Shown: positions 42,472-51,141 of the stretch, piece by piece | Numbering within the stretch: position 1 is the stretch's first letter | How the letters are laid out: each line of letters begins with the position of its first letter | From: Shiella aurantiaca | GTDB lineage: Bacteria > Bacteroidota > Bacteroidia > Cytophagales > Cyclobacteriaceae | NCBI GenBank assembly: GCA_030412945.1 | Contig: JAUHJS010000009.1 | Location: 1-64,000 of the forward strand | Reading direction: 5' to 3' | DNA: 64,000 bases | Notes under the pieces: generated by a model | Database searches by the model: none | The model's input: the letters and a program-made list of their open reading frames with translations, nothing else | What the model was told of the DNA's origin: nothing | Made by a program: the position numbers and the translations under genes

Positions 42472-43549
42472 ATGACCACAGAACAATTGAAAGATATAAA
42501 GGCTCGCGTTAATGCCTTGAGGGGGTATCTTTGACTACGACAATAAAGTTGTTGAACTAAACGAGAAAGAAGCGCTCACTACTGAGCCCGGTTTTTGGGA
42601 CAATCCCAGTCACGCAGAAAAAACCGTTAAAGAAATAAAAGGAATTAAGCTCTGGACGGATAGCTACAAAGAAGTAGAAGCTGCCATGGAAGACCTTGAG
42701 GCACTCAATGAATTCTATGAAGCGGGTGATGTAGAGGATGCCGAAATGGATGCCGAGTATCACAAGGTACAAAACCAAGTGGAAGAGCTGGAGCTAAAGA
42801 AAATGTTGAGTGATGAAGAGGATCAACTCAGCGCTATTATTGAAATCAACCCAGGTGCCGGTGGTACCGAAAGCAACGATTGGGCTTCTATCTTATACCG
42901 CATGTACCTTATGTGGGGAGAGAAAAACGGATACAAAGTAACCCAGCTCGACTACCAAGAGGGCGAGGTGGCCGGAATAAAGTCTGCCTCTTTGCAATTC
43001 GATGGGCCATTTGCCTACGGAAAGTTGAAATCGGAAATAGGGGTACACCGTTTGGTGCGCGTATCGCCTTTCGATAGTAATGGCCGCAGACATACCTCTT
43101 TTGCCTCTATTTATGCATATCCAGTGGTTGACGATAATATTGATATCCAAATCAATCCAGCTGACATTGAAATGCATACTTCACGATCAGGTGGTGCAGG
43201 TGGTCAGAACGTAAACAAGGTAGAAACCAAGGTGCAACTTACGCACAAGCCTACGGGAATTGTGGTAGTGTGTCAGGTAGAACGCTCACAGTTGGCTAAC
43301 CGCGAACGTGCCATGCAAATGTTGAAATCACGGCTTTACCAATTGGAGGTGGAGAAGCGCAATGAAAAAAGAGCCTCGGTAGAGAACTCTAAAAAACGTA
43401 TCGACTTTGGTTCACAAATCCGCAACTACGTGTTGCATCCGTACAAACTCATCAAAGATGCCCGTACGGGCGTTGAGCGTACCGATGTGCAGTCTGTGTT
43501 GGATGGAGATTTAGACGATTATATCAAAGCATTTTTGATGCAACAATAA
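42472..43549 (+). CDS. prfB: Peptide chain release factor 2 (programmed +1 frameshift)
   Basis: A 358-residue product made by reading 20 codons, then shifting +1 at CTT-TGA (42529-42534) to continue at GAC 42533. The short frame [20 protein letters not shown] is the family N-terminus. After the shift DYDNKVVEL and EPGFWDNP follow. Downstream are [15 protein letters not shown], with the SPF stop-codon recognition tripeptide, and [11 protein letters not shown], with the catalytic GGQ. RF2 ends translation at TGA and TAA and senses its own level through the in-frame TGA. The gene should not be annotated as a truncated ORF starting at 42686. It is followed by its own terminator. Confidence 0.96.
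42520..42535 (+). other. prfB programmed frameshift site
   Basis: AGGGGGTATCTTTGAC: an internal Shine-Dalgarno-like AGGGGG, a three-base spacer, the slippery CTT, stop TGA and following C. This is the canonical bacterial RF2 recoding signal. The C after TGA weakens termination and favours slippage. Confidence 0.96.
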
Positions 43550-43552
43550 CAG

Positions 43553-43582
43553 AATGGTGGCCGAGTGTCACCATTTTTTTTT
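43553..43582 (+). terminator. Terminator after prfB
   Basis: AATGGTG (43553-43559) pairs with CACCATT (43569-43575), followed by seven or more T. Confidence 0.82.
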
Positions 43583-43586
43583 GACT

Positions 43587-44768
43587 ATGAAAAAAGAGAA
43601 AGAAGAAAGCATTTATAGCGGACAGTTTATCCTGCTTTGCCTGAGTTCGTTTTTGTTTTTTGCCAGCTTCAACATGATCATCCCGGAGCTTCCCAATTAC
43701 CTTACTCAGTTGGGCGGTGCGGACTACAAAGGGTTAATCATTGCCTTGTTTACCCTTACCGCAGGTTTTTCGAGGCCATTTACCGGAAAGTTGGTAGACA
43801 AAGTGGGGCGCGTGCCTGTGATGGTAATAGGAGCCTTGGTAGGAGCCATAGCTAGTTTGATGTATCCGCTTATCAGTTCGGTGGCGGGATTTTTATTGAT
43901 TCGCTTTTTTCATGGTTTTTCGGCCGGATTTAAACCCACAGGTACGGCTACGTATTTGGCCGATGTGGTTCCGGAAAATAGAAGGGGAGAAGCCATGGGC
44001 ATGTTGGGACTAGCCGGAAGCTTAGGCATGGCTTCGGGACCCGCTTTGGGTAGTCAGATAGCGCTTGCATTTCCGATAGAATACCTATTTTATGCTTCTT
44101 CACTGCTTTCTGTATTATCGGTAGCGATTTTATACCGATTGAAAGAAACCTTGACGGACACCCAGCGCTTTGCTTTGCCCATGCTGAAAATACAGCGCCA
44201 TGAGATTATCGAAGTGCGGGTGATGCCGCCCTCCATCGTGATGATTTTTTCGGTTTTTGCTTTTGGTACGGTACTCACTATCATCCCAGATTTTAGCGAA
44301 CACCTAGGTATTCGAAACAAAGGGTTGTTCTTCACTACCTTCACCCTAGCCTCTCTTGCAATTCGTTTTCTGGCAGGCAAAGCCTCCGACCGATACGGGA
44401 GGGTGGCGGTGTTGAAAGTGGGCGCAGCTTTGCTCTCGCTGGCTATGTTTGTGGTAGGAATGGCCAAAACGCCTTCTGAGCTTTTGGTGGCCGGAGTCCT
44501 TTTTGGTGTAGCCCATGGTATGAATGCACCTACTTTATTTGCCTGGACCATTGATTTAAGTCAAGAATCCCTGAGAGGAAAGGCTTTGGCTACCATTTAT
44601 ATTGCTTTGGAAGTGGGCATTGGCTTAGGAGCTATTGTATCAGGATGGGTATACGGAAATCAGGCAACAAATTTTTCCTACACTTTTTGGCTGGCCGGTG
44701 CGTTGGCATTCCTAGCTTTTCTATATTTGCTGTTCTTCCAAAGAAGAAACACCCTTAGCCCTCAGTGA
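43587..44768 (+). CDS. Major facilitator superfamily (MFS) transporter
   Basis: A 393-residue protein with 12 hydrophobic helices. The loop 2-3 motif GKLVDKVGRVPVMVIG and the equivalent GKASDRYGRVAVLKVG in the second half are classic MFS repeats. The substrate cannot be inferred; the fold suits a drug or metabolite exporter. The start is the ATG at 43587 (MKKEKEE), because upstream codons overlap the prfB terminator. It overlaps the YhhN gene by one base. Confidence 0.9.
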   Translation: MKKEKEESIYSGQFILLCLSSFLFFASFNMIIPELPNYLTQLGGADYKGLIIALFTLTAGFSRPFTGKLVDKVGRVPVMVIGALVGAIASLMYPLISSVAGFLLIRFFHGFSAGFKPTGTATYLADVVPENRRGEAMGMLGLAGSLGMASGPALGSQIALAFPIEYLFYASSLLSVLSVAILYRLKETLTDTQRFALPMLKIQRHEIIEVRVMPPSIVMIFSVFAFGTVLTIIPDFSEHLGIRNKGLFFTTFTLASLAIRFLAGKASDRYGRVAVLKVGAALLSLAMFVVGMAKTPSELLVAGVLFGVAHGMNAPTLFAWTIDLSQESLRGKALATIYIALEVGIGLGAIVSGWVYGNQATNFSYTFWLAGALAFLAFLYLLFFQRRNTLSPQ

Positions 44769-45463
44769 TGAAACCGATTAAGAAAAGCCTTTTGGTGGCC
44801 TACCTGCTGGTAGTTATCCTGCATCTTTATGCCATTATAGTGGGAGATGAATCCATTGTACGGTTTACAAAACCGATTCTGATGCCCTTGCTCCTTGCTT
44901 TTGTGATGCGCTCTTTACCTTCAACAGCGTACCGCTTGCCCTTACTAATGGGCCTATTCTTTTCATGGTTGGGCGATATACTGCTGATGCATCAAACTGA
45001 TAATTCCCTTTTCTTTGTTTTTGGTCTTTCTGCCTTCCTCATAGCGCATATTGCCTATGTGTGGGCCTATGCTAAGGCACAGGGAAAGAGCGGAATCCCA
45101 AGTGTGTATAAATTGGGAGTGAGTCTGGTGTTTTTAGGCTATGCGGGTTTCTTTGTCTATCAATTATGGGCCGATTTAGGGGAGATGCGAATCCCCGTCA
45201 CCTTATACGCTTTGGTAATTAGTGCCATGCTATCGGCAGCGGCATTCCGACTGAAGGCCACCACAGCGGAAAGCTTTCGATGGGTGCTATTGGGGGCTTT
45301 GTGTTTTGCCCTTTCCGATTCCCTATTGGCGGTGAATAAGTTTAGCGAGGCGATTCCCAATGCTTCTTTTTTAATCATGCTTACCTATACCTTGGCACAA
45401 GGGGCTATTGCTTGGGGAATGATAAAATACCAAAACTATGACGATGCAAAAAGAGTGCTATAA
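44768..45463 (+). CDS. YhhN family (lysoplasmalogenase-like) membrane protein
   Basis: A 231-residue protein with about 8 hydrophobic helices. GLFFSWLGDILLM contains the conserved Asp of the TMEM86/YhhN family, and LGALCFALSDSLLAVNKF near the end holds a second family Asp. TMEM86 members hydrolyse lysoplasmalogens; bacterial activity is inferred. ATG 44768 overlaps the MFS stop (TGATG), and the next gene starts inside this one, so translation is coupled. Confidence 0.82.
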   Translation: MKPIKKSLLVAYLLVVILHLYAIIVGDESIVRFTKPILMPLLLAFVMRSLPSTAYRLPLLMGLFFSWLGDILLMHQTDNSLFFVFGLSAFLIAHIAYVWAYAKAQGKSGIPSVYKLGVSLVFLGYAGFFVYQLWADLGEMRIPVTLYALVISAMLSAAAFRLKATTAESFRWVLLGALCFALSDSLLAVNKFSEAIPNASFLIMLTYTLAQGAIAWGMIKYQNYDDAKRVL

Positions 45464-46187
45464 CTGCGGTGAAACGCTGAAAGGGGAATTTTGCCATGCT
45501 TGCGGGCAAAAAGTGAGGAAAGAACGCTTAAGCGTAAAATACCTCCTTACCGATTTTTTTTCTAATGTATTCAATGCCGAAAGAGGGGCTATTCCTACCA
45601 CACTCTTATTGTTAAAATCGCCTGAGGTGGTAGTAAAAGATTTTATTCGGGGGAAAACGCAGTCTTATGTAAATCCTTTTAAGTACGTATTTTTCTTAGC
45701 GACTCTATCCGCAATCGCGGCCTCTTTTATTGATTTTGAGGCATTAAAGCCTAGTCAAATGTTTAATACTCCATCCAACCCTGAATCGGAGGAAATGGGG
45801 AAGAATATAATTGATATTCTTCGACAGTACTTTACTGCCATACAATTGCTTATCGTACCCTTATATGCTTGGGTGTCCTATCGAGTATATAAAAAGGAGG
45901 GATATAACTATGCTGAGCATGTCGCTATGGTTTGCTATTTGTCGGGCTTTATGACCCTAATCTCTACCATTGGAATGTTACCATTTACCATTTCCGTAGA
46001 TTTGATGCCTTATTATAACACCTTCAATCTGCTTTTTAATATATATTTTGTTTTCGCTTATTATCGCATAGGAAGTAAAAAAGGCCTCCTGGGTATTTTG
46101 AAGGCCGTATGGTTTGTGGTATTGTTTTATTTATTGTTAGTATTGTTTTTTGCAAGCTTAGGATTTATTTGGGTGCTTGTTAAATAG
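45438..46187 (+). CDS. DUF3667-type membrane protein with N-terminal zinc ribbon
   Basis: A 249-residue protein. The N-terminal CYNCGETLKGEFCHACGQK is a four-Cys zinc ribbon. It is followed by a conserved cytoplasmic segment (VKYLLTDFFSNVFNAERG) and about four to five membrane helices; NPFKYVFFLA is the family hallmark at the first helix. Function is unknown; the family is common in Bacteroidota. It overlaps the YhhN gene by 26 bases. ATG 45438 or 45444 could be the start. Confidence 0.82.
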   Translation: MTMQKECYNCGETLKGEFCHACGQKVRKERLSVKYLLTDFFSNVFNAERGAIPTTLLLLKSPEVVVKDFIRGKTQSYVNPFKYVFFLATLSAIAASFIDFEALKPSQMFNTPSNPESEEMGKNIIDILRQYFTAIQLLIVPLYAWVSYRVYKKEGYNYAEHVAMVCYLSGFMTLISTIGMLPFTISVDLMPYYNTFNLLFNIYFVFAYYRIGSKKGLLGILKAVWFVVLFYLLLVLFFASLGFIWVLVK

Positions 46188-46192
46188 AGTAT

Positions 46193-46672
46193 TTAATACT
46201 TGATTCCCATTTTTTTGTATACAAAATGCATGAGCCAAGCCGGCCCAATCAGTAGAAATTGAAGGTCCTTGAAAAAGGAAGGTTTTTTTCCTTCTACTTT
46301 ATGACCATAAAATTGACCTATCCAGGCGGCAACAAATACTCCGATACTGATTAGCCAAAGGTTCCAGCCATTTTGAACAATGGCATTGGCCACAAAGGTG
46401 CAAGCCAAAGTGAAGGCCAGCATACCTATCGCTAGCGGGAAGGAAAGGCTGATATAATACACCAGTACAATCACCAAGGTGAGGGTAGCCCAATTGGCCC
46501 AGCTTCCCAGCCATTCGCCTAGGGTGGAGCTAAGAATTCCCGAAGGGATAGACCAAATCAAACCTACTACGCTGAAAAAAATCAGCGGTACGCAAATCCA
46601 GTGTATGGTTTTGTTGGTGGCATTCTGATGGCTCTCGCCATATTCATTTAAAAGCATGTCAATCTTTCTCAT
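46193..46672 (-). CDS. Mpo1-like DUF962 membrane protein
   Basis: A 159-residue protein of the Mpo1/YGL010w family. The N-terminus LLNEYGESHQNATNKTIHWICVP carries the His residues that bind iron in the yeast 2-hydroxy fatty acid dioxygenase, and a further GHKVEGKKPSFF motif with conserved His lies near the C-terminus. Four membrane helices are seen. It may oxidise 2-hydroxy fatty acids in lipid turnover; the activity here is inferred. It is 18 bases downstream of the DUF4442 gene on the same strand and converges with DUF3667. Confidence 0.83.
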   Translation of the reverse strand: MRKIDMLLNEYGESHQNATNKTIHWICVPLIFFSVVGLIWSIPSGILSSTLGEWLGSWANWATLTLVIVLVYYISLSFPLAIGMLAFTLACTFVANAIVQNGWNLWLISIGVFVAAWIGQFYGHKVEGKKPSFFKDLQFLLIGPAWLMHFVYKKMGIKY

Positions 46673-46690
46673 GGTATTTCGTTTTCTTGA

Positions 46691-47203
46691 TTATACTTTC
46701 ATTTTTACTTTATCCCAGCTCTTTATCTGCCAGTTTACTTGTCCTGTGCAGATGTGATTGCCAGCGGTGTCGTAGGTTTTTACCTCACATATTATGTCGG
46801 TAGATTCTGCGCTTTTGAGCGGAGTCAGTATGTGGCTTTCCAACCATTCGTTGGTGATTTCAAACTGCGCTTTCACACCCATCTTACCTTGGTAATGGTA
46901 GTCCATGCTCAAGGTTTTTAGAATGATGCGGTACTTGGCCGGGTCGAGGCGTGAGATGAGCAATACTCCCGTGGTAAATTCCGATAAAGTGGCTAGGGCA
47001 CAGGCATGAATCCCACGAATGTGGTTAAAATTGGACGATTTATAGGGTAAACTAGTTGCAATGCTCTGATCGCTTAAGGCTTCCACCTTGAACCCGTGCG
47101 GTTTGTTAAACGGAATCATGCGGGCAAGGCCCCAGTTGAGGAGCCAAAGGTAAAATTTGGACGTTTTTGCCTTTTCTAAAATCTGTGCTGTGTTCATACG
47201 CAT
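46691..47203 (-). CDS. DUF4442 hotdog-fold protein (thioesterase-like)
   Basis: A 170-residue single hotdog-fold protein. FNHIRGIHACALATLSEFTTG is the helix that carries the acyl-CoA-binding residues in this family, and TGQVNWQIK ends the sheet. DUF4442 is related to acyl-CoA thioesterases; substrate unknown. It is first of a two-gene unit with the DUF962 protein, suggesting a shared lipid role. Either of two in-frame ATGs two codons apart could be the start. Confidence 0.8.
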   Translation of the reverse strand: MRMNTAQILEKAKTSKFYLWLLNWGLARMIPFNKPHGFKVEALSDQSIATSLPYKSSNFNHIRGIHACALATLSEFTTGVLLISRLDPAKYRIILKTLSMDYHYQGKMGVKAQFEITNEWLESHILTPLKSAESTDIICEVKTYDTAGNHICTGQVNWQIKSWDKVKMKV

Positions 47204-47248
47204 TTAAGTTAAATATTTTTTGGATTAAACCTCCAATTCCCGGTTTTT

Positions 47249-47256
47249 TACCTTTG
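47249..47256 (+). promoter_or_regulatory. Candidate -7 element for the FAD oxidoreductase gene
   Basis: TACCTTTG matches TAnnTTTG 17 bases before the ATG at 47274. TTTG at 47219-47222 gives a 26-base spacer, longer than usual. Confidence 0.45.
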
Positions 47257-47273
47257 CTAATTATTTTACAAGT

Positions 47274-48410
47274 ATGCTAAGTTTTTGGGAGAAGCAATCG
47301 TTTGTGGCCTATGATTATGTAATCGTGGGAGGCGGAATTGTAGGTTTATCTACCGCTATTTCTTTACAAGAAAAAGCCCCCAAGGCGCGCGTGTTGGTGC
47401 TAGAGCGTGGCCTATTGCCCAGCGGTGCCAGTACCAAAAATGCCGGATTTGCCTGCTTTGGAAGCGCAACAGAGTTAATTAGCGATATAAACACCATGGG
47501 CGAGGAGGCCGCTTTGGAATTGGTGAAGCTACGCTGGGAAGGCCTGCAATTGCTCGAAAGACGCTTGGGAAAGGAGCGTATGGGTTTTGAACGCCTAGGT
47601 GGATATGAGCTTATCCGCTTGCCTGAGCTATATGCGCTTAATTTTATAGATAAATTGAACGATTGGCTTGAACCCATCTTTGAACAAAAAGTATTTCTAG
47701 AGCGACCCGAGCTAATTTCCCTCTTCGGCTTCAATAAAAAGGAAGTACGCCATATCATAGGTAATCCTTTTGAGGGACAAATCCACACAGGAGAAACTCT
47801 GAAAAACTTGTATCGAATGGCTACGGCAATGGGGGTAGAGGTGATTACCGGAGCGGAGGTGCATTCCTTTCAGGAAGAAGAAAACAAAGTGAAAATATGG
47901 GTACGAAATCCGGTAAATCGCTCCGAAGAATTTGCCTATGAAGCGCAGCAACTAATCGTTTGTACCAATGCATTTACTAAAAAACTGCTCCCGCAACTAC
48001 CGCTTAAGCCGGGAAGGGGCATGGTGCTGGTGACCAAGCCAATGGCAGAAGTACCTTTCAAGGGAACCTTTCATTACGATGAAGGCTTCTTCTATTTCCG
48101 CAATGTAGGCAATCGGGTATTGTTTGGTGGAGGAAGAAACTTAGCGATGGAGGAGGAGACAACTACTGAATTTGGAATTAATGCACGGATTTTCGACCGC
48201 TTAAAAAAGGATTTGAAAGAAGTAATCTTTCCGAATCAGCCTACGGAAATCGAAATGGCATGGAGTGGGATTATGGCTTTTGGGGTTGATAAACAGCCGA
48301 TTGTACAGCGTGTTTCTCCCCGAATGCTCGTGGGGGTTCGTATGGGCGGCATGGGTGTAGCCATAGGGAGCAAAGTAGGCGAAACCTTGGCCTTGCAGGT
48401 TTTAGCCTAG
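47274..48410 (+). CDS. FAD-dependent oxidoreductase, DAO family
   Basis: A 378-residue flavoenzyme. The dinucleotide-binding motif YVIVGGGIVGLSTAI (about 14-28) with LVLERGLLPSGASTKNAGFA is typical of the glycine/D-amino-acid oxidase (DAO) group. GMVLVTKP and the C-terminal GVRMGGMGVAIGSKVGETLA complete the FAD site. It oxidises an amine or amino acid; the substrate is unknown. No hydrophobic anchor. It is followed 48 bases later by an NhaC-type antiporter, a plausible operon. Confidence 0.87.
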   Translation: MLSFWEKQSFVAYDYVIVGGGIVGLSTAISLQEKAPKARVLVLERGLLPSGASTKNAGFACFGSATELISDINTMGEEAALELVKLRWEGLQLLERRLGKERMGFERLGGYELIRLPELYALNFIDKLNDWLEPIFEQKVFLERPELISLFGFNKKEVRHIIGNPFEGQIHTGETLKNLYRMATAMGVEVITGAEVHSFQEEENKVKIWVRNPVNRSEEFAYEAQQLIVCTNAFTKKLLPQLPLKPGRGMVLVTKPMAEVPFKGTFHYDEGFFYFRNVGNRVLFGGGRNLAMEEETTTEFGINARIFDRLKKDLKEVIFPNQPTEIEMAWSGIMAFGVDKQPIVQRVSPRMLVGVRMGGMGVAIGSKVGETLALQVLA

Positions 48411-48458
48411 CAAAACTTAAAAGATTTAGTAAATTGCCGACCGAATATATTGGACAAA

Positions 48459-49901
48459 ATGGATAAAACCCAAAGACAGCCCTATTTGTGGGAAGCCCTT
48501 CTTCCTATACTTTTCTTGATTATCATGCTCACTTTGAATGTGTTAATTTTCAAAGATGATGCGATATCCGGTTCAAATCAAATTGTACTCATACTCTCGG
48601 CTACGGTTGCTGCATTAGTGGCCCTACGAATGGGCTATACGTTTGATTACCTGCTGGACGGGGTGGTGAAAAGTATAAATTCGGCTATGTCAGCCATTTT
48701 GATTTTACTCCTTATCGGGGCCTTGGCCGGTACCTGGATGCTCAGCGGGATTGTTCCCGCTATGATTTATTACGGCCTTCAGATATTGAGTCCTGCCATT
48801 TTTTTGGTAGCGGCTTGTATTATTTGTGCAGTGGTTTCGGTGGCTACCGGAAGTTCTTGGTCTACCGTAGCTACAGTAGGGATTGCCCTTTTGGGAATCG
48901 GAAGAGCCTTGGGCTTTGATGATGCCATTATTGCAGGGGCCATTATTTCCGGAGCTTATTTTGGCGATAAGATTTCCCCTTTATCCGATACTACCAATCT
49001 GGCACCTGCCATGGCGGGTACCGATTTGTTTACCCATATTCGCTACATGTTGTATACTACGGTGCCAAGCATTACCATCACTCTAATTATTTTTCTAATA
49101 ATGGGATTTACCGGGAATGAAGAAGCTTCGGTAAACGATATTGCGGCCGTTACGAAAGCCATTTCAGAGAAATTTACCATTAATCTCTGGCTGTTCATTG
49201 TGCCGGTAGTGGTAATTGGCATGATATTGAAAAAAGTACCTGCCATTCCTGCTTTGCTGATTGGTGCTTTGCTGGGTGGAGTTTTTGCAGTGATTTTTCA
49301 GCCGCAAGTGGTGGCTGAAGTAGCCGGAGATGTACAGGGAGCTGCCAAACAAGGCTATATGGCCGTAATGAAGGCACTTTATGGAAGTATCAGTGTTACT
49401 ACCGATAATGAAACCGTAAACGAGCTGCTTACTACCAAAGGAATGGCCGGAATGCTCAATACCATTTGGCTGATTTTGTGCGCTATGATTTTTGGCGGTA
49501 TTATGGAAACCAGCCGTATGCTTCACCGCATTACTTCGGCTATTATTGGTATGGCAAATTCTACGGGCTCATTGATTGCCTCTACGGCCGGAACTTGTGT
49601 GTTCTTCAATATCACTGCTTCTGATCAGTACTTGGCCATAGTGGTGCCGGGGAGGATGTACGCACAGACCTTTAAAGACAGAGGCTTAGCACCAGAAAAC
49701 TTGAGCCGCACCTTAGAGGATAGCGGAACAGTTACCTCTGTGCTGATTCCTTGGAATACCTGCGGGGCAACTCAGGCATCGGTGCTGGGCGTGGCTACCT
49801 TCACCTATGCGCCTTACTGTTTCTTTAATATCATAAGCCCCTTTATGACGATCCTGTTTGCGTATCTGAATATCAAAATCCGTAAAATTAAACCTGAATA
49901 A
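48459..49901 (+). CDS. Na+/H+ antiporter, NhaC family
   Basis: A 480-residue protein with about 11-12 helices. ATGSSWSTVATVGIALLGIG and GAIISGAYFGDKISPLSDTTNLAPA are NhaC signature stretches. The partner half has TAGTCVFFNITASDQYLAIVVPGRMY and EDSGTVTSVLIPWNTCGA. It exchanges Na+ for H+, or in some members organic substrates such as malate/lactate. The start is the ATG at 48459; the upstream TTG in frame is rejected. Confidence 0.9.
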   Translation: MDKTQRQPYLWEALLPILFLIIMLTLNVLIFKDDAISGSNQIVLILSATVAALVALRMGYTFDYLLDGVVKSINSAMSAILILLLIGALAGTWMLSGIVPAMIYYGLQILSPAIFLVAACIICAVVSVATGSSWSTVATVGIALLGIGRALGFDDAIIAGAIISGAYFGDKISPLSDTTNLAPAMAGTDLFTHIRYMLYTTVPSITITLIIFLIMGFTGNEEASVNDIAAVTKAISEKFTINLWLFIVPVVVIGMILKKVPAIPALLIGALLGGVFAVIFQPQVVAEVAGDVQGAAKQGYMAVMKALYGSISVTTDNETVNELLTTKGMAGMLNTIWLILCAMIFGGIMETSRMLHRITSAIIGMANSTGSLIASTAGTCVFFNITASDQYLAIVVPGRMYAQTFKDRGLAPENLSRTLEDSGTVTSVLIPWNTCGATQASVLGVATFTYAPYCFFNIISPFMTILFAYLNIKIRKIKPE

Positions 49902-49913
49902 CACCGGAGTTTC

Positions 49914-50498
49914 ATGTTTCCCAAGTCTATTACCAAAGAGGAAATTAACCAACTGCCCATTGGCCACTATGAGGGTGAAATTGTGATGGTAGAAACGGCC
50001 GATGCGCTTGCAGAGGCCAGTAAGGAGCTTATGGAATTTCCGTATTTGGGCTTTGATACCGAAACTCGCCCCGCTTTTCGCAAAGGCGATTATTATCCTA
50101 TTTCCCTGATTCAGATTGCCAGTCCGGAAAAAGTATACCTAGTTCGCAACCAGCTATCGGGTTTTCACCCGCTTCTGAATCGCTTATTTTCTTCCGATCG
50201 CACTTTAAAAATAGGGGTAGGGCTGCACGATGAACTCAAAGAACTGAACAAAATGTATGCGTTTCGTCCCCAAGGCTTTGTGGATTTGAACAAGCTGATG
50301 GGAGAAATAGGGGTGCAGAACATTGGCGTAAGGAATATGGCGGCCATTTTTTTGAATTTCCGCATTTCCAAAGGCCAGCAAACTACCAATTGGGAGCGCG
50401 AAGAGCTCACCGATAAGCAAAAAATATATGCCGCTACCGATGCCTGGGTGTGCTTGGAGATTTATCAGAAGCTTAAAAACTGGGCGCTGATTGATTAA
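49914..50498 (+). CDS. 3'-5' exonuclease, RNase D-like (DEDDy)
   Basis: A 194-residue single-domain exonuclease. Exo I is FDTETRP (Asp, Glu), exo II the Asp in GVGLHDELKEL, and exo III Y..TDAW, giving the DEDDy set. It lacks the HRDC domains of full-length RNase D. It acts on RNA or DNA 3' ends. It starts 12 bases after the NhaC gene and ends next to the convergent YigZ gene (adjacent stops, no room for a terminator). Confidence 0.9.
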   Translation: MFPKSITKEEINQLPIGHYEGEIVMVETADALAEASKELMEFPYLGFDTETRPAFRKGDYYPISLIQIASPEKVYLVRNQLSGFHPLLNRLFSSDRTLKIGVGLHDELKELNKMYAFRPQGFVDLNKLMGEIGVQNIGVRNMAAIFLNFRISKGQQTTNWEREELTDKQKIYAATDAWVCLEIYQKLKNWALID

Positions 50499-51104
50499 TT
50501 AATCAGCCAAGGTGCAACCCGCTTTGAGCAATTTCTCAGTAATGATTGGGGCTTGTTTTGAGCGCATCCGAAGTTTTAAACGGCATTGCAGATTGAATTC
50601 CTGATTGTGTACCTGAGGCTCATATTCTTTCACTATCCGCATTACCTCGTTCATAACCTCGTAGGTGAAGAGGAATTCTGCGTCTTCAGTTACTAGCTTT
50701 TCTACTAATTCGGCTTGGTCTAGGGCCTCTTGTGTGGCGGTTTTGTAGGCAGTTATTAATCCACCCACACCGAGTTTGGTGCCTCCAAAATAGCGTATCA
50801 CTACTACCAATACATCCGAAATTCCCTTAGAACGAATCTGGCCTAAAATCGGGTCTCCGGCTGAGTGGTTGGGCTCGCCATCGTCATTGGCGCGGTAGAT
50901 GTGTTGATTTTTCCCCAGTGCATAGGCGTAGCAATGGTGCCGCGCATCAAAGTATTTCTTTCGTAAGTCGGTCAAATGGCCTTTGATGTAGTCTTCGGTT
51001 GCCACAGGAAATGCGAAGGACAGAAATTTACTGCCTTTTTCTTTATACAATCCGCTGCTTTCTTCTTTTATGCTTAGGTAGATATCTTCGTCCAAACTAC
51101 TCAT
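50499..51104 (-). CDS. YigZ/IMPACT family protein
   Basis: A 201-residue protein. Residues 1-125 form the UPF0029 domain with KGSKFLSFAFPV, DARHHCYAY, ANDDGEPNHSAGDPIL and VVVIRYFGGTKLGVGGL, the diagnostic core. A short C-terminal alpha/beta domain (DUF1949-like) follows. The family is linked to translation control in eukaryotes; the bacterial role is unclear. ATG 51104 (MSSLDED) is preferred over an ATG nine codons upstream, which overlaps the divergent GNAT gene leader. Confidence 0.9.
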   Translation of the reverse strand: MSSLDEDIYLSIKEESSGLYKEKGSKFLSFAFPVATEDYIKGHLTDLRKKYFDARHHCYAYALGKNQHIYRANDDGEPNHSAGDPILGQIRSKGISDVLVVVIRYFGGTKLGVGGLITAYKTATQEALDQAELVEKLVTEDAEFLFTYEVMNEVMRIVKEYEPQVHNQEFNLQCRLKLRMRSKQAPIITEKLLKAGCTLAD

Positions 51105-51141
51105 GCCCCGAGGGATTTTGTATTTTAGCACGAAATTACGG

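Noticed and set aside
42686-43549. prfB as a truncated or broken gene starting at an internal ATG
   Set aside because: The missing N-terminus is encoded just upstream in another frame and joined by the canonical +1 frameshift site at 42520-42535.
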